From NCBI RefSeq assembly GCF_014356525.2, contig NC_052512.1, forward strand, positions 978,797 through 1,042,796: DNA of 64,000 bases, written 5' to 3'. Shown here piece after piece: positions 21,952-37,540 of the stretch. The notes below the pieces were generated by a model that had not been told where the DNA came from, did no database searches, and saw only the letters and a list, made by a program, of their open reading frames with translations. Positions within the stretch are counted from its first letter, which is position 1. Every line of letters begins with the position of its first letter. The position numbers and the translations under genes were made by a program. The DNA is from Nilaparvata lugens. Its lineage: Eukaryota; Arthropoda; Insecta; Hemiptera; Delphacidae.

Positions 21952-24900
21952 AAGTATGTAAAGCATCTATCTTTCTACCTTTAGAAACAAATTAGAAATC
22001 ATCTTAGAACTAGTTCGGATTTCTGTATTTCAAGATATCTCTAACAAGCTTGACTATTCGAAAACGTCTTTGATCGGGAAGGGAAGCTTCAATGTTGAAC
22101 TGGCAATGTGGGCAGGGGTGATATGTTCATGACGTTGAAGAGAGTAGACGAAACGTAGACAATAATTTTGGCAACGTTGTAGTTTATCATTCAGAGTGAC
22201 TCGCATATAGTTGAGAACAGAATTACAATACGTTAAATGTGGAAGATAAGAGATTGAACCAATACAATTTAATGATTCTAGGAGGATGTCGTGCATTTTC
22301 TTCAATGAATGCATCGCTAAAATACCTTTTTACATGTTTTGTTCACTTGTTCTGACCAGTCAAGAGTATTATTCATAATAATTCCTAAATTTTTCACTGA
22401 GCTACAGTAAGGAATGTCATTACCATCTATACTATTTTGTGAATCGATTCAAGGTCAATATTGTTTATAAGACAAGAATATCCCATTATAATGGTTGTGT
22501 CTTGATGGATTAAGCTTAAGGCTATTTTTCTTTGTCCATTCAAATATCGAATATCTTGATTCATAATTCCAACTGTTTCATCTATTTTTGTTATGAGACA
22601 CCTTAAATAAATTTGAAGGTCATCTGCATAAGTATGGAAGCTGGAGAACTTGATAATGGAAGAAAGGTCATTAGCATACAGAGTGAATAGGAGAGGGCTT
22701 TAAAATTGAACCTTGTGGTACTCTATGCATAACATTTTTCTAATTTGACTTTTTGTCACCAACAGAAACACGTTGTACCTACCTAAGAGATAGGATTTGA
22801 ACCAAACTAGGGAGTTGTGACTAAAACCAAGAATAGCTAACTTATTGAAAGAACTTTACGATCAACAGTATCAAATGCTTTAGAAAAATCAAATAGGGTG
22901 AGGATGTTGCATTTTCTTTGGTCCATAGCTGACCTTATATCATCGGTGACACGGAGAAGAGCTGTCTCAGTTGAATGGAATTTACTAAAGCCTGATTGAA
23001 AGTTATGAAGCTTACTATTGTTGTCTAGAAATTTTACAACTTGAGCATGAATAAGTCTTTCTAACACTTTGGACAATGCAGGTAAATACTGATTGGTCTG
23101 AAATCCTCAACTTTATTGGGTGATGCAACTTCATTTAGAGGGCGAACCAGAGCAAACCTCCAGTTTTCAGGGAATTTCCTTCTTCAAGTGACTTGTTGAA
23201 AATGTATGGTATTGTTGGTAAAACAGCAAATAACATCTTCTTGATAAAATTATCAGGAATTTTGTCTACACCCATAGCATGACTATGAATACGTTGAATT
23301 GCTTTGAAAGTGTCCTCTTCTGAGATTGGTGGAAATGAAATTGATCAATAAGTGGTATATCTAAGTTTATAACCTGCTCTTCAAGATCATTGATATGATT
23401 ACCAATGACAACTTCGTCGCATTCGTTGGAATTTGAAAAGAAATGGTCATTCATATTGTCCAATGGTAAATCAATTGGTGATTAGAGTTCTGTTTGCCAA
23501 GCCCAAATCCTTTTATTCCCTGCCAAAGTGATTGAGAGTCTTGTCTATTGTTTGTCATGAACGAATTCAAGTACCTAATCTTTGAGTTCCGTAATTCCTG
23601 TTTGACTCTATTTCTAAGGCTCTTATACTCTATCAAACTGTCCAAGTCGAATGTCTTTTCAAATTTCCTATGTGCTTTGTCTCTACGTCCCATCATCTCA
23701 AGTATGTCTTCAGTCATCCACGGTACTCGTCGTTTTCTATCAATCCTCCTTGTCACATGAGGTGCATGTTTGTCATACAAAGTCAAAGTCCAATTCTCGA
23801 AAGTCTTGACCATTTCATCAACTGAGGGTAACGCTTCAATTTAATGCCATGGAGTCTGAGCCACCACATCAGATAGAAAGGCGGCTTCATCAAAGTTTTT
23901 GAAGTCTCTATATGTGATAATTTTCTGTTCTGGCTTAGGTATCTTATGGGAAAGTACACTTCTTCTTCTTCACGTGCCTGCTCCGTTTCGGATGTTGGCG
24001 ATCATAATGGCTATCCTGATCTTGTTGACGGCACTACGGAACAGCTCTGCAGATGACTGGTGAAACCATAGCCTCAGATTTGCCAGCCATGAAATTCTCC
24101 TTCTGCCAGGTCCCCTTTTTCCGTTGATTTTTCCTTGAAGGATCTCTTGCAGAAGTGTGTATCTTGAGCTATTCCTCATAATGTGGCCGAGGTATTGGAG
24201 TTTTCTACTTTAATGGTATTCAGGAGCTCGGTTCTTTATTCATTCTCCTGAGAACCTCTTGATTAGTAACTTTTGCGTCCAGGATATTTTCAGCATTCTT
24301 CTGTACAGCCAGAGTTCAAAAGCTTCAATCTTTACCATTGTTTCTTTGAAAGTTACCAAGTTTTATTGGAAAGTACACAGTAGATCAAATCATGTCCAGA
24401 ACAGCTGGGACTGGAATTTGACCTGTTTGAACAACCTCGTGGGATCACTGACAATGAGGTCTGATTCATTAGTATGATGAGTTGGATCGAGAGGTAAAAT
24501 AGTCATGTTCAGGCATTGGGAATTGTAGTCAGCTAAAAGTAGTCAAAGCTACAATTTGTCATGTTCAAATCGGTGTTCATATCCCCCATAACTATTATAC
24601 GGTTAAAACAAGGCATAAGAAAAAGCAAGGCATTTTCGAAATCTGTGAAGTGACATTTTTGGTGGGCGATAACCAGTGGCGAGGCGTGACTTTTTGGCTC
24701 AGTCATCTCCAAGAACAATTCAGTTGAAAGTTTGAATGAAAGCTGCCCCCCCCCCTACTTTAAAGATTATGTTCCATTTTGGACGATTATTTATCGAGCA
24801 AGATGACATCTAGTATAAGATAAGCTCACTATTCAAAATCCTAGAGTTGAAAAGTCTAGAACTTGGCTAAATCTCAAGCTAGGAAACTGGCCCTCAAATT

Positions 24901-26520
24901 AATTGAAAAAATTGAAATGGAATTCTTTATTCTTTATTGATTCATAAAACAAGTACATCATCAAAAATGACAGGGAGAGAAAAAATAAGGTAACCTTGTG
25001 CTATTCCTCTCCCAAATTTAGATAAGGTTACACACAGTACGAAATAAGTCAAGTCTTGTAGTTGTTCACTTCACTTATTTTCAGTTCTTGATTATTTTCA
25101 CAAAGTAGATTTCTAAATTTAGATGCTTCAAAACCAAACATAGAAGAAATAATAGTAATTATCAATAACAAATTGCAAACAAAATAATAACTATCGTATG
25201 TTTGCAACACTGGCGCGGAACAGTGGAATCGCAGAAAATAGCGATGTCTTTGACCGTTCACTCCACCATCGTTTACGGGAAGAGGGAGAGTGATGATGCA
25301 GAGGAGTGGTGGTAACCAATGCTAAAATAGCATTACTGGAATCGCATGTTTTCGAGAATCACATTGAACGGATGGAACTGAATCCAGTAGTCTACTTTAT
25401 TCAAGCTTGGCGCGCTCGCAAAAAACGTTTCACTTTTGGTTTCTTCACCTTTTTTGTATTTATTTTTAATATTTTCAATTTAATAATATACACATTACAT
25501 ATCAATTTCTGTCCAGTCATCGCCGAATCCAGAGATGACCGGACGCCTCGCCTCTGGCGATAACAGATACAAACGATTAATTTATCAGAACTAGATAAGG
25601 ATAATTCGAGTAGCATGAACTCTGGTCTAGAATAATACTCCTGTTTAGATGTGGTTAAAACTTTTGTTTTGATACCATCTTCCACATAAACTGCTACACC
25701 CCCACAAGCTTCATTTAATCTATCATTTCGGAAAATATTATATCCAGGTGATGCAACAAGATTTGATGGAATACTAGGCTTCAGAAATGATTCGGAAATT
25801 CCAATTACATTGAAGTCCTGAAAGAGGTGGATTGCTCCGATTCCATCAATGTGACAGCTGAGGGATTGGACGTTAAGGTGAGCAGCCATGAAAAGTTTTT
25901 GAATGAGTGGAGCTTATTTGATGGAAACAAACCTGTGTCATTTATTACTATTATTGAAATAATCATACCTACTTGAGGGCGAGCGAGCTGACGTGTCAGT
26001 GAGAGACATCATGGAAGCAGCAGACCAACCTTGAACTGACCTCAGAACGACACATGACGGGGAAAATGGGAATGAAACTGATAAAACTCAACCTAAATGA
26101 AAATATAAAAGATATAAAAATATAAAAAGAAGATATAAAAGTCTCTTGATTCGAGTGCATTCTGTATGCCTTGACAGTTCGGCTCCCTTCACTATTTAAA
26201 AAAACTAGTTCAAAAATTCACTTAACACAATAAGATATAGATGTTGTGATCTGTGGAGTTCCAGTGGTGAATGATCCGAATGCTGAATAAGATGAATATT
26301 GTGGAAGAACTGACCTAGGTAGTGGAAGATCTAGTCCAAGTGGAGGTAGAGCGAGAAGGAATCCAGTAGTGGACGATTGAGTCCAAGTGGAGACAGAGAG
26401 AGATGGAATTCAGTGGTGGAAAATCGAGTCCAAGTGGAGATAGAGAGAGATGGATCCAGTAGTGGAAGATCGTGCACAAGCGTGGAGATAGAGTGGAATG
26501 GAATCCAGTAAAACTGTAAA
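21952..26520 (-). pseudogene. LINE B, right-arm copy
   Basis: Reverse-complement counterpart of 13795-18321, including the hAT MITE (24674-25556) and the 408-bp LINE insertion (23960-24367). It keeps a longer open endonuclease start (25401-25889) than the left arm because of fewer frameshifts there. The carboxy half of that frame reads into the MITE and is not LINE protein. Confidence 0.82.
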
Positions 26521-28132
26521 AGAGAAGAAAAAGCCAGCAGAAAAACGAAAAATCTTTAAAAAGTCTTTGAAGAAAGTTATCACCTGAGAAATGATACATT
26601 ATACAACAGATAATGAATAATATTTTCATAAATGTATGATTCACTGTGAGAAAGAATCGAATATCAAATATGGAAATAGTAGAAAGTACTCAGATAGAAA
26701 GAGAAAAGTTAATCTATTGTGACAAAGCAAATGAACATTCGAACATCCTGAATAGCTAGTGGAAAAATCACAGGGAGAAAATGATAATAATAGGGAAGGA
26801 GAGAAGAAATAGAAGAAATGTGCACAATTGAGAAGAACATTTGAAACTGAACTATAGAGTAAGAAATGGAACATCGTATGGTCATAGAATTAATCAAGGA
26901 AAGGAGAAGAGAAGGAAAAGAAAGAGAAGAAGAAGAAGAAGGAGGAGAAGAAGAAGAAGAAGAAGAAGAAGAAGAAGAAGAAAAAGAAGAAGAAGAAGAA
27001 AAAGAAGAAGGAGAAAAAGAAGAAGAAGAATGGAAAAGAATAAAATCATCTTCGCAACAATCACAACAATCCCAACAATTATACTAAATATAATAACCAC
27101 AACATTAATCTAGTAATTATAATAACTATAAGATGAAGAAGAGAAATGAGAAAAAAATGAGAAGTAGAGGAGACTATTGAGAAAGTGCTAGAGATTATTT
27201 TAGATGAGTTTCAAATAGGATTGAACGGTAAAGTATGAGAACAAGGGCAAACAATTATTGGGATTTGCAATAACGATAAAAGCAGCAATTGAGTACTGTA
27301 TTATTTTGGTAATGAATGTCTGAGATAATGTTAAATGAAACACAGCCCCTACATAAGCATATGAACAGACTACCCACCCCTCTGTTTCTATTGTTTCTAT
27401 TACCCCACAGCTTCTATTGTTCGAGCTGTGGCAATAGTAGATGATATCATTATGTACACCTAATATAGATGAGATCACTATCCATACCTATAGATTACAT
27501 CTATATCCATAACGTATGTTAATCATTCAATTTATTTGAAATTCAGCATTTCAAGAATTATTAATTATGGAAATAATTTAGGTAAAAGATGTAATTAATT
27601 ATCAGTAAGAATAGAGATAATAATTTTCTTAGTACCCTCTGGAGTATAGCAGGTGATGCATAGAACGTGGTTTGGGAATTAATATCAAGATGAATTATTA
27701 ATCAGTATCAACAAATGTGGATTTCCTCAGTTTGACATAATTGCCTTATATATAATCATAAATAGCAGTGGAAAGATTCATTATAGAACAGAAAGCCAGC
27801 TCATGAAAAATGCCAAGGTATATCTACTGTGACATTTATTAATACGAATTCCTATTATAGCAGTGAAGGGCACCTTAGTCATTGAATGCTGAAATAATTC
27901 AATTTACCTTCATTTTTAGAAGGTCGGTCATCCTCTAGACTGTGTGGACCCTCTTGGATCCTCCCTCGCCGATAGAGATCTTGATCCTCCCGTCAGATGA
28001 CCAGACATTCCAGAGTGAGAGAGAGTGAGAGAGAGAGAGAGATAGATAGATAGATAGATAAATGACTTTTATTTACACTTTACAATAGAGGAGAGAGAGG
28101 AGAGAGAGAGAGAGAGAGTGAGAGAGGAGATT

Positions 28133-29773
28133 TGGATTCAGATTCAGATTCCTTTATTCATGTGTTTAACAAAACATAATTCAACTTACGTTCTAGCGTT
28201 AAAAATAAATACCAGTAGTGGTAAAATGACATGGTGAATCATATTAACTAATGAGTTCTACATAATATTGAGCAAAAAAAAATGATGAAAATGAAAAGTT
28301 AGGTACTACTGAAATGTTTTCACATGAAACGGTGAAGTTTGGACCTTGAGAATTACATTCTCAGAGAGGGTATCAAGGATACCTCCCCTTCAGCACTCAA
28401 GCATAAAAATAAAGTTAAAAATTCGAACGAAATCTTGTCTAAGCAAAAAGAAAAAAATTAAGACTGGAAATATCAATAAGTAAAAACCAAATCATGGAAA
28501 CGATAAATCTTCGAAGTTGAATCAATTAACAGAGAAGAGGCAATAATAAGGATAAAAATAAAGAAAAAGTAAACTCCAATAATTAGAAAATCGATATGAT
28601 ATAATAATTGGAATAATGAGGGAGTGAAAGTTTATTAGAAAAGAGATTTGTTGATTCAATCCAAAAATAATGTTATTAACAAAGGGAAATTATTGTACAA
28701 AAGAGATTAGTTTATGTAAAATTTACATATTTATTTAATTAACAAGATAATATGATTATGAAAGTTCATGAAGAAATAATAATAATTCTAATTAGGGAAT
28801 TATGAAGGGGAAATTATAATACAAAAGAGAGGGTAAGGGATAAAGAATGAGGTTGCTAAAATCCACTCGAGGAAGAGTTTGAATAAGAAACAATCTTAAA
28901 TGTAGCCTATACACATTTTTTATGCTAAATTTACATGAATGAAATAAAAAGAGAAAACCCATAATTTTTACTTGTGAGTGGAGGGAAATGATTATGAAGG
29001 ATAAGGATGAGGATTATGGAAGGTTCAATGAATGTCATGCTGCTTCAGGGTTGGACAGTTCCAGCCATTTTTCTAAAAGATAATGTCTCAATTTACGGGT
29101 GAAGCCCGCTAGACTCTATGGACCTAATTTGATTTGGGAGTGCATTCCATGCACGACAACCGCTAACAAGGAGGATTTTGTATAAATTTAATAGTTTTTC
29201 GATGATTTTGAGTTCTTGAAGTACTTGGAGTATTTTAACCTGTTCTAGTGTGGGAAACATCAATTCCCCTACTTCAGAGACAAATTAAAATCGTTTTTGA
29301 AATAGATTGGTTCACCATATTTTAAAATTTCCTCAACAAGCTTGATTATACAAAGCTTTCTCTGATCAGGTAACTTTTAAGTTGAACTGTCAATATGAGC
29401 TTGAGTGATCCGTTCATGGCGTTGGAGAGAGTAAACAAACCTGAGGCAATAGTTTTGACATCGCTGAAGTTTATCGTTCAAGGTTACTTGCATATCATTG
29501 AGCTGAGAGTTACAATTCATTAGATGTGGGAATGTGAGCCCAAGAATAGCTAGTTTGTTCAGGAGAATTTCATGATCTACAGTGTCGAATGCTTTTGAAA
29601 AGTCAAACAGACAGAGGACAGTACACTTTCTTTGATCCATAGCTAACCTAATATCATCAGTGACATGCAAGAGAGCGGTTTCAGTAGAAAAAGATTTCTG
29701 AATCCAGATTGGGAATTATGTAGTTTCCTATTGGCTTCTAGAAACTCTACAACTTGTGAATGAACAATCCTTT
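28133..29773 (-). pseudogene. LINE A 3' half, right-arm copy
   Basis: Counterpart of 10565-12168. Here motif A is in frame with its neighbours (LCLFDFSKAFDTVDHEILLN near 29570), so the left-arm frameshift at that point is a one-base indel between arms. The same internal deletion removes the YADD region, so the deletion predates the split of the two copies. Confidence 0.82.
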
Positions 29774-32700
29774 TGTAAACGGAGGGTGGTTGTTTCTTCT
29801 CTTCTATAATATTGCTAAAGTTTACTGCTATCAATTCATCTACCGGTATTCGAATCCTTGATTGATTGGAAGCTTTTAGTGGATTCGTTCATTCAAATGC
29901 ACAGATTATCATCATTATCACATATTCTAGCAAACATAGTTACTACGAGCCAGGAACTTCAATGAAAAATACTTTTTAAAATTCAACCTCAGGCTTATTG
30001 GCTTATTGAACTCATTAACGAATCAATAGAAATCATGTCAAATTTTCAAACAGAGTTACTCAGAAAAAAAAGTAATATTCAATTTCATCCATACATTTTG
30101 GAACCTGCTAACTTGCTGCAACTTAATTCGGGCCTCGGTCATTCTATGTACTAAATTTCAAGTTGAATGAAAACAACAGTTGGGCACTCACCATTTCAAC
30201 AATTTCAAATTTTACTTTTGAGAGCACTTAATCCAAAACTCAATCAACTCAGACGTTATGAAACTCACCACACTCTACTAAATTCACGCACACAATTAAC
30301 CTCTTAATTTCCCATCTATGGATTCTATCAATTTTAGATTACTATACAAATTACAACAAAAGTACTGATAATGAAAAACTTTTCAATTTGTCCCTCTGGA
30401 TGGGCAACAGACCTATTCAGAGGATCGAGGCTCGCGCACCATTACATGATTTTCCGTTCACGTCTCAATACCAACTGTGGCCTTTTAACTGAAAATTATC
30501 CCCCTCCACGAGCGTTGAGCATAACTTCCAGTGGAAAAGCCAAAGCTCCAAAAAGGTCAATTTTCGTACAATTTTCAAATACAGTGGGTTTTTCGACAAA
30601 AATTGAAACTGTACTTGAAAAACTCACGAAAATTGCTTTAATTTCGACAACTAAGCAACAAGTTAGCAAATTCAATGAACATGGTCAAATATTCTCACAC
30701 TAAAATCGGAAAGTATGAATTAAAGTTCATTCCAGTTCAAAACCTGAAAAATAAGACACAAAAAAAACATCTACAATTTACCCACTCAATTCCACACTAT
30801 TACATACCCCATCCCTAAAAAAGACGAATTCACTATTATTATCTTTCATTCACACTTGCTCTCTCACTCTAAACACTTGACACTCTGATACTCTCATTTT
30901 CGGTTGACATCATCATCTACGCTTGCAGCTGGAACTTAAAACATCACTTCGATATGGATGGGGGTGGTCGAAGAGATCCACTCATGCACCTGACGGTAGT
31001 ACATAGACATCTCAGCCCGCGGAAGGTGGTGACATCATCGCGAACTGCAATACAGCTGCTGTAGATCAGTTCTGGCAGCCGGAAGCCAGTCAGATGTTCG
31101 CTGGTCTCAGCGACATCAGGAAGTCAGCATTCTCCCGGAACAGTAGACATCACATCAGCAGTTGTAGCAATGATGTCAACTGGAGTGGAGCATAGATGGA
31201 ATGGCCCCATCACACATGCACACATTAGCCTCTTGTAGACAGGCCGTGATATGCCAGAAGACAATTCACTGTTTCCTCCAATAGGAACTAATCTTTTCAA
31301 CTGTTATCACTCAACATTCCATCAAAACTCACAACTTACATAAGAGTTGGGTGTGCCAGACACAGAGAGAAAAACCAACACTTGTTCAAAATAGAAATGA
31401 CCGGGCCCTATGAAATTAATTCAACTCAAAATATTCACTTTTCACATAAGACAACAATAATTTGAGCGCATAATCTATTTCTCAAAACTTAAATAATTTC
31501 CAAAGTCATTATCAACTGTCATTTCATTATCTCGTATCAATTAATTTCAAAATAAATAAAAATATTATTCTATCTCTCTGTCTGTGGATTCGAAACAATA
31601 GCCTGCCAGCTTGCATTTTCAGAGTAGCTTTCAATATTGTAGTCATAATGTCCAACTCATTATTGATTCAATTATCTATTACGTTTCCAACTAATTTTCC
31701 GCTTTCTCTACAACTGTTTATCCCTTCTCTTAATCTCTTCTCCTTCTTTTGTTTCATTTCTAGTCTCATTCATCTTTGACAAAATGATATAATTACGATT
31801 TTCTGTTCTACTCCATTTCCATTGTTCATCATAAAGTCCAAGAAGTATTTTATTCTCTTTCCAACTGTTACTTTCTCTCTATTGGTCGTTCTCACTCATA
31901 CACACTTATTGATATCTACACCATCTATACTGTTTCTCTCTCTTTCCAACATACACTTCCGAGTCAGCTCTCTCTCTTTCAACTATTCAGGTCAGATCTA
32001 CTCGCAGCCTTAGCTTAGTCGAATAATAGAACAAAACCATCAAATATAATACTTCCCCTACTTCTTATTGATGGCCAATTTCCCTATCGCCCTCTTAAGA
32101 GCCAGCATAGTCAAAAATGCCTTCAATAAAGAACTACTACAATATGGATGCCCGATCCATATTCATAACAACCAACTGTGTTATCTCTCTCATTGAATTT
32201 CCCAAATTCAATCTCACCTTGGGATTCCCGATCCCTTAACCTCTCAGTCCCACTGAATCGTCGTCATCACTCGATAACACCGCCTGTATTATCCTCGGTA
32301 CCTCAGTCCTGCTGAGTAATAGAAAAATCACATCTTGATCCATTTTACCTTATTTACCAATAGTTTCTGCCCACAATAACTGAAATGCTCAAATTACAAT
32401 CTACTTGATCCAGTCGTCAAACAAGTATTCAGTTCAAACGGGCGGAAATAATACAATATTCTTTATCATTGCTCTTTCATAAATATCACTTCATCATCTC
32501 AATCTCTCGCAACAACAATTTTTCCTCAAAACACATCTAGATATAATCAACTTTATACCTCACACGGCAGAGACCTCGCTCCTGGAATATCATATTACAG
32601 AAGATCATATTTCATATTTTGCAGCTCTCCTGTACTTTCACATGGGGATCTTACGAATAAGCCGACAGATCTAACAACTATGCCGACGTTTGCTCAAACC

Positions 32701-35326
32701 TATAACTCATCACTTTTCTCAAAGTCTAACTTCCTTAAAAATATAGATAGAAGATTTCTGATTCGGATTTGGATTCAGCGACCCCAAATTCTTTAAAGCG
32801 TAAGTCCCATTTTCAAAAATACCCGAAAACAAGGGAGTTATAGCTGTTTTTAATATAGCTTTCCATTATCATATGATTATATAGTACATACTAAGATAAT
32901 AATACTCCTGCCTCACAAAGGGACAGGCAAAGGTTTTAAGAAGTTTTTGAACACCTGAGAAGTTTATACATAAACATTTTTAATTTTAAAAGTTCTAGTT
33001 TTCCAAAAAAATATTAAACTATGAAAAGATGAATCCAAATATGAAATCATAAATCATCTCCACTCATGACCCAATAAAATAGGAGGAAAAGGAATGTTGT
33101 ACAGTAAAATTCACTGAATTTCAATTGTCATTCAACAATCCAATTTATCAGGTTCAAATCGTTGAATATCACTTTAAATTTCAGCATTATTGACTATTTT
33201 TCCAATCAGAAAAATCTATTATGAACATACAGTATAAACTTGTGCTGATCTGAATCGATCTATGGTAATAATAGGAATTGAAAGAATAGAAAATGTCATG
33301 GCATTCCAAGTAGTGATGTCTGTGTATTAGAACTGCTGAGTTGATAATGCATACTGAAAAAAAGTCATGAATAGCTCAGACCAGCCTGGCGACTTTGATG
33401 CTTTTGAAACCGGAATCTTGTTTTATTATATTAAAGAATGATACGGAATGAAAACCATGTATCATAGTACGAAGCTTTGTATCATGAGTAAGATTGACAA
33501 TCATGGCTTGTCGATTTTAGTTGCTGACCTAAATCCTCATTCCTCAGTCGTAGAACTATGGACCAAGCGCGAGCATTTGCCTTTTATGTCATATACCGTC
33601 GACACAAACTTATGAAATTTATGAAAAGCTTGATAGCTTGAATAGTGATCTGATATTTGTTAACGTTTTTTTTCTAAGACATAATATGTCTTGTAGACTA
33701 ATTTTTAATGTTTCTTCAATCGGCAGGAAAACTTTGGTTTTTCAAAGTTATCTTACTCCCTTATTTTGGGGTATTCCAGAAATCAAGATAAATAACCTAC
33801 CAAATTTCTACACGAATACAGTAAGTTGTATTATAATAGCTACAGTACCTGTTCGTTTTTACCGTATAATTATATGATAATAGAAAGCTTTATTAAAAAC
33901 AGCCATAACTTGTTTTCGGATATTTTCGAAAACGGGACTTACGCTTTAAAGAATTTGGGGTCGCTGAATCCAAATCCGAAATCAGAAATCTTCTATCTAT
34001 ATTTTTAAGGAAGTTAGACTTTGAGAAAAAAGTGATGAGTCATACTTTGTGGAAACGGCGGCGTAGTTGTTAGATCTTGCCTCTGCTTGCCTCGAGGGGA
34101 AAAGACGTGACAAAACGAGGTTCCTGGATAGGAGTCACCATGTGAAAGACACGATTTGACTCAATGTACTTCGACAAAAAAACGAGAACACTGTTCAGTG
34201 TTCAAGTTGCACGTCTCCTATCGTGTGAAAGAGGCCTAAGGCCTCTCTCTTACAAAACACAAAAAAATCCACTCAACATTTTCCATAACGAAAATGAATA
34301 ATCACATTTGAACGAAAAGTTACAATACAAAGTTTTTCAAGTCAACAAAATCATATCTCTCTATTGAATGATGCGTTCTACATTTTCTATAATTCCATCA
34401 GTCTGGTGCAATGTTGCCAGCTTTTGCAGTCACCGGAGAGCTCATATTACAAATTTCTATTCCATTGTTCCAGATCTTGGAATATTGAATTTCACATAGT
34501 GATATTCTCAAGCTCAACAACAGATTACTGATTTCTAACTTCATAAAATGTTCAACTAGAAAATAATTTTTAATTCAAATTTCCAGATTTCAAAACTCCT
34601 TTCATAACATACACTATAGTGCGGTCCACGTTATAGTGACAGTATTTGATCAACTTTGGTTTGCTATCCTTGTCTATCATTCGACAAAGTCGGTGGTACT
34701 ATGCTTTTTCTAGGTCCACAACAATGCCAAATTTTACTTTTGAGAGCACTTAATCCAAAACTCAATCAACTCAGACGTTATGAAACTCACCACACTCTAC
34801 TTAAATTCACGCACACAATTAACCTCTAATTTCCCATCTATGGTTCTATCAATTTTAGATTACTATACAAATTACAACAAAAGTACTGATAATGGAAAAC
34901 TTTTCAATTTGTCCCTCTGGATGGGCAACAGACCCATTCAGAGGACCGAGGCTCGCGAACCATTACATGATTTTCCATTCACGTCTCAATACCAACTGTG
35001 GCCTTTTCACTGAAAATTATTCCCCCTCCACAAGCGTTGAGCATAACTTCCAGTGGCAAAGCTGAAGCTGCAAAAAGGTCAATTCTCGTACAATTTTCAA
35101 ATACAGTGGGTTTTTCGACATGAAATTGATACTGTACTTGAAAAATGCACGAAAATTGCTTTAATTTCGACAATAAGCAACAAGTTAGCAAATTCAATGA
35201 ACATGGTCAAATATTTCACACTAAAATCTGAAGGACGAATCAAAGTTCATTCCAGTTCAAAAGCCTGGAAAATAAGACACACAAAAAAACAACTACAATC
35301 TACCCACTCAATTTCACACTATTACA
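29774..35326 (-). mobile_element. LTR retrotransposon, right-arm copy with internal deletion
   Basis: Counterpart of 4080-10560. One LTR is complete (29774-30804), the other truncated (about 34731-35326). Relative to the left arm, 4682-5605 is missing, which removes the inner LTR part, the primer site and the first part of the interior up to the middle of a MITE. The junction shows only a ~3-base overlap, suggesting an end-joining deletion. Confidence 0.85.
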
Positions 35327-37540
35327 CTTTCAAGTATTTTGGACAGAGCGGGTAAAATACTAATTGGTCTGAAATCATCAACTTTATTGGGAGAAGTGAC
35401 TTCGTTTAGTGGATGTACTAGAGCAAGCTTCCAATTTTCAGGAAATTCGTTGTTTTCAAGGGACTTGTTAAAAATAAATTTTATGGTGGGCAACACTGCA
35501 AACAACATTTTTTAATAAATTTAATGGTATGTTCTCCACCCCATTGCATTGCTGTGACTACTTTGTATTGCTTTAGAAACGTCCACTTCAGATATAGTTG
35601 AATGTGAATTTGTTTTCAAGTGGTACATTTAGATTGGTTACCTGATGTTTGAGATTATTATTATGATTATTGATAACTGTCTTGTCACGTTGTGTCGAAT
35701 GAGAAACGAAATGTTTGTTAATATCGTCCAAAGGTAAGTCAATTTCAGTTATAGATTCTGTTTACCAAGGTCAAATTCTTTATTCCGCGCCATAGTGATC
35801 TAGAGTCTTATCTATTGTCTGTCATGAATGAGTTGAAGTACCAAGTCTTCGAATTCCGTAGCTGTTGTTTACTTTATTTCTCAAACTGCGATACTCAATT
35901 AAACTGTCCAAGTCAAATGTCTTTTTAAATTTTCTGTGAGCTTTGTCTCTTTGTCCATCATTTTGAGTATTCCAGGAGTCATCCATGGTACACGTCGTTT
36001 TCTGTTTATCCTCCTTGTCACATAGGGTGCATGTTTATCATACAGATTGGAGTGTCCAATTTTCAAAAGTTCCAACCATTGCATTAACAGTGGGTAAGGC
36101 TTCAATCTGATGCAGGGGGTTTGAGCTACGGCATTCAAAAAAGCGTCTCCGTCATGTGTTTGAAGTATCTGTAAGTAATAAATTTCTGAGCGTCATATTA
36201 AGGCATGGAATATTGTGGTCAGTTGAAAGTAGTCAAGTTACGAATCGTCATATTTAGGTCAGTGTTCACAGAACTACTAGTAATGCTAGCAGGTAACTCG
36301 TGCTTCGCAAAGGTACAATTAGAAACTTGACCCACTGAATGTCTAGACAAAAAAATCCTAAATAAACAAAGAGCTTTGTGTCCCATGTACCGTGACGTAT
36401 CGTCCCGGAATGGTGGTGTGAGCACTATTATCAGGTCTGGCTGCCGTCGATACGCCAATCCAATCAACCATCAGAGAAATTTCTGTGTGTCGTGTTGGCG
36501 AAAAATCGGTGTTTGGAATTAACAAATAAACTACCATATGCTGATTTCCTACAAACTTGATTCTCACTTTTCATGATTTTAGAAATCAATTTCTTTCAAC
36601 ATATTTGTTGCAATTTTAATCATGAGATTAGAAAAGAAAAATTAAAAAAAAAAATGTTTTCTTTCAACTCCAGATTTCAAACTAGAATCATGGCCTCAGC
36701 TTATAGAAAGACAAAGTTAGTAGACAACTGTCTACTAACGTTGATGGAAAGATACATTTTCAAGATGTTCGATGATTTTGAACTGGTAGTATTATAGTCC
36801 ACTAGACTATGATGAATAATTCTAAAGTCTGATTTTTACGGTAATATTGGCGTTCAAAGGAGACTCTTTTCCGTTTGTATTATCCTTAAAACCGTATTTC
36901 TACGTCGACGTGAAATTCAAAAGGAACATACTTGTTAAATTTCATGAAAATCTATTGCTGAGTTTCGCTGTAAATGCGGAACATAAATATAACAAAAATA
37001 TAAATATAAAGAGAAATGCAAAACCGTCGACTTGAATCTTAGACCTCACTTCGCTCTCTCTCTCTCTCTCTCTCTCTCTCCAATGGCGCTACAGCCCAAA
37101 TCGGGCTCTGGCCTCAACAAAATACGCCTCCATCCATCTCTATCTAACGCCGCTCTCTTCCATCCCCTCAATTGTAACATTTTCATTAGCATCCTTTTGC
37201 ACTCTCCTCCCATCGCTCCCTTGGTCTCCCACAGGTCGTCTTCCTCCAGGTGACCAACTAACACTTACCTGGGCACTGCAACTTGACTAGAATGAATACT
37301 AGGCTTTAGAAATGATTCTGAAATACCTATTACATTGAAGTCTTGATATCTGAAAATTGCTCTCAGTTATCCATGTGGCAGCTGAGTGATTGAACATTGA
37401 GATGGAGCGGCTTTAAAAAGATTCTTAAGAGGATGAAGTTTGTTAGCTAATATTATGCCTTTGTCCTGAATATTGTTATCATTATTATTATTCAAGTTAA
37501 AATGAGGAGAGGGCGAGCGAGCTGGGTTGTCACTGGAAGG
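35327..37540 (-). pseudogene. LINE A 5' half, right-arm copy, rearranged
   Basis: Counterpart of 1960-4079. It carries about 0.78 kb of foreign sequence at 36269-37049 and lacks most of the LINE insertion and endonuclease segment found at left-arm 2222-2818. Confidence 0.75.
36269..37049. other. Right-arm-specific insertion, unclassified
   Basis: Absent from the left arm. Low GC, no recognisable protein. One end contains TAACTCGTGCTTCGCAAAG (near 36296), reminiscent of ends of some insect DNA elements. A 28-nt hairpin unit at 36715-36742 recurs at 61265-61290. It joins a (CT)n run at 37050. Confidence 0.6.

Noticed and set aside
25401..25889. 162-codon frame as one protein
   Set aside because: The first two thirds is LINE B endonuclease, but the end reads into the hAT MITE; it is a chimera of two elements.
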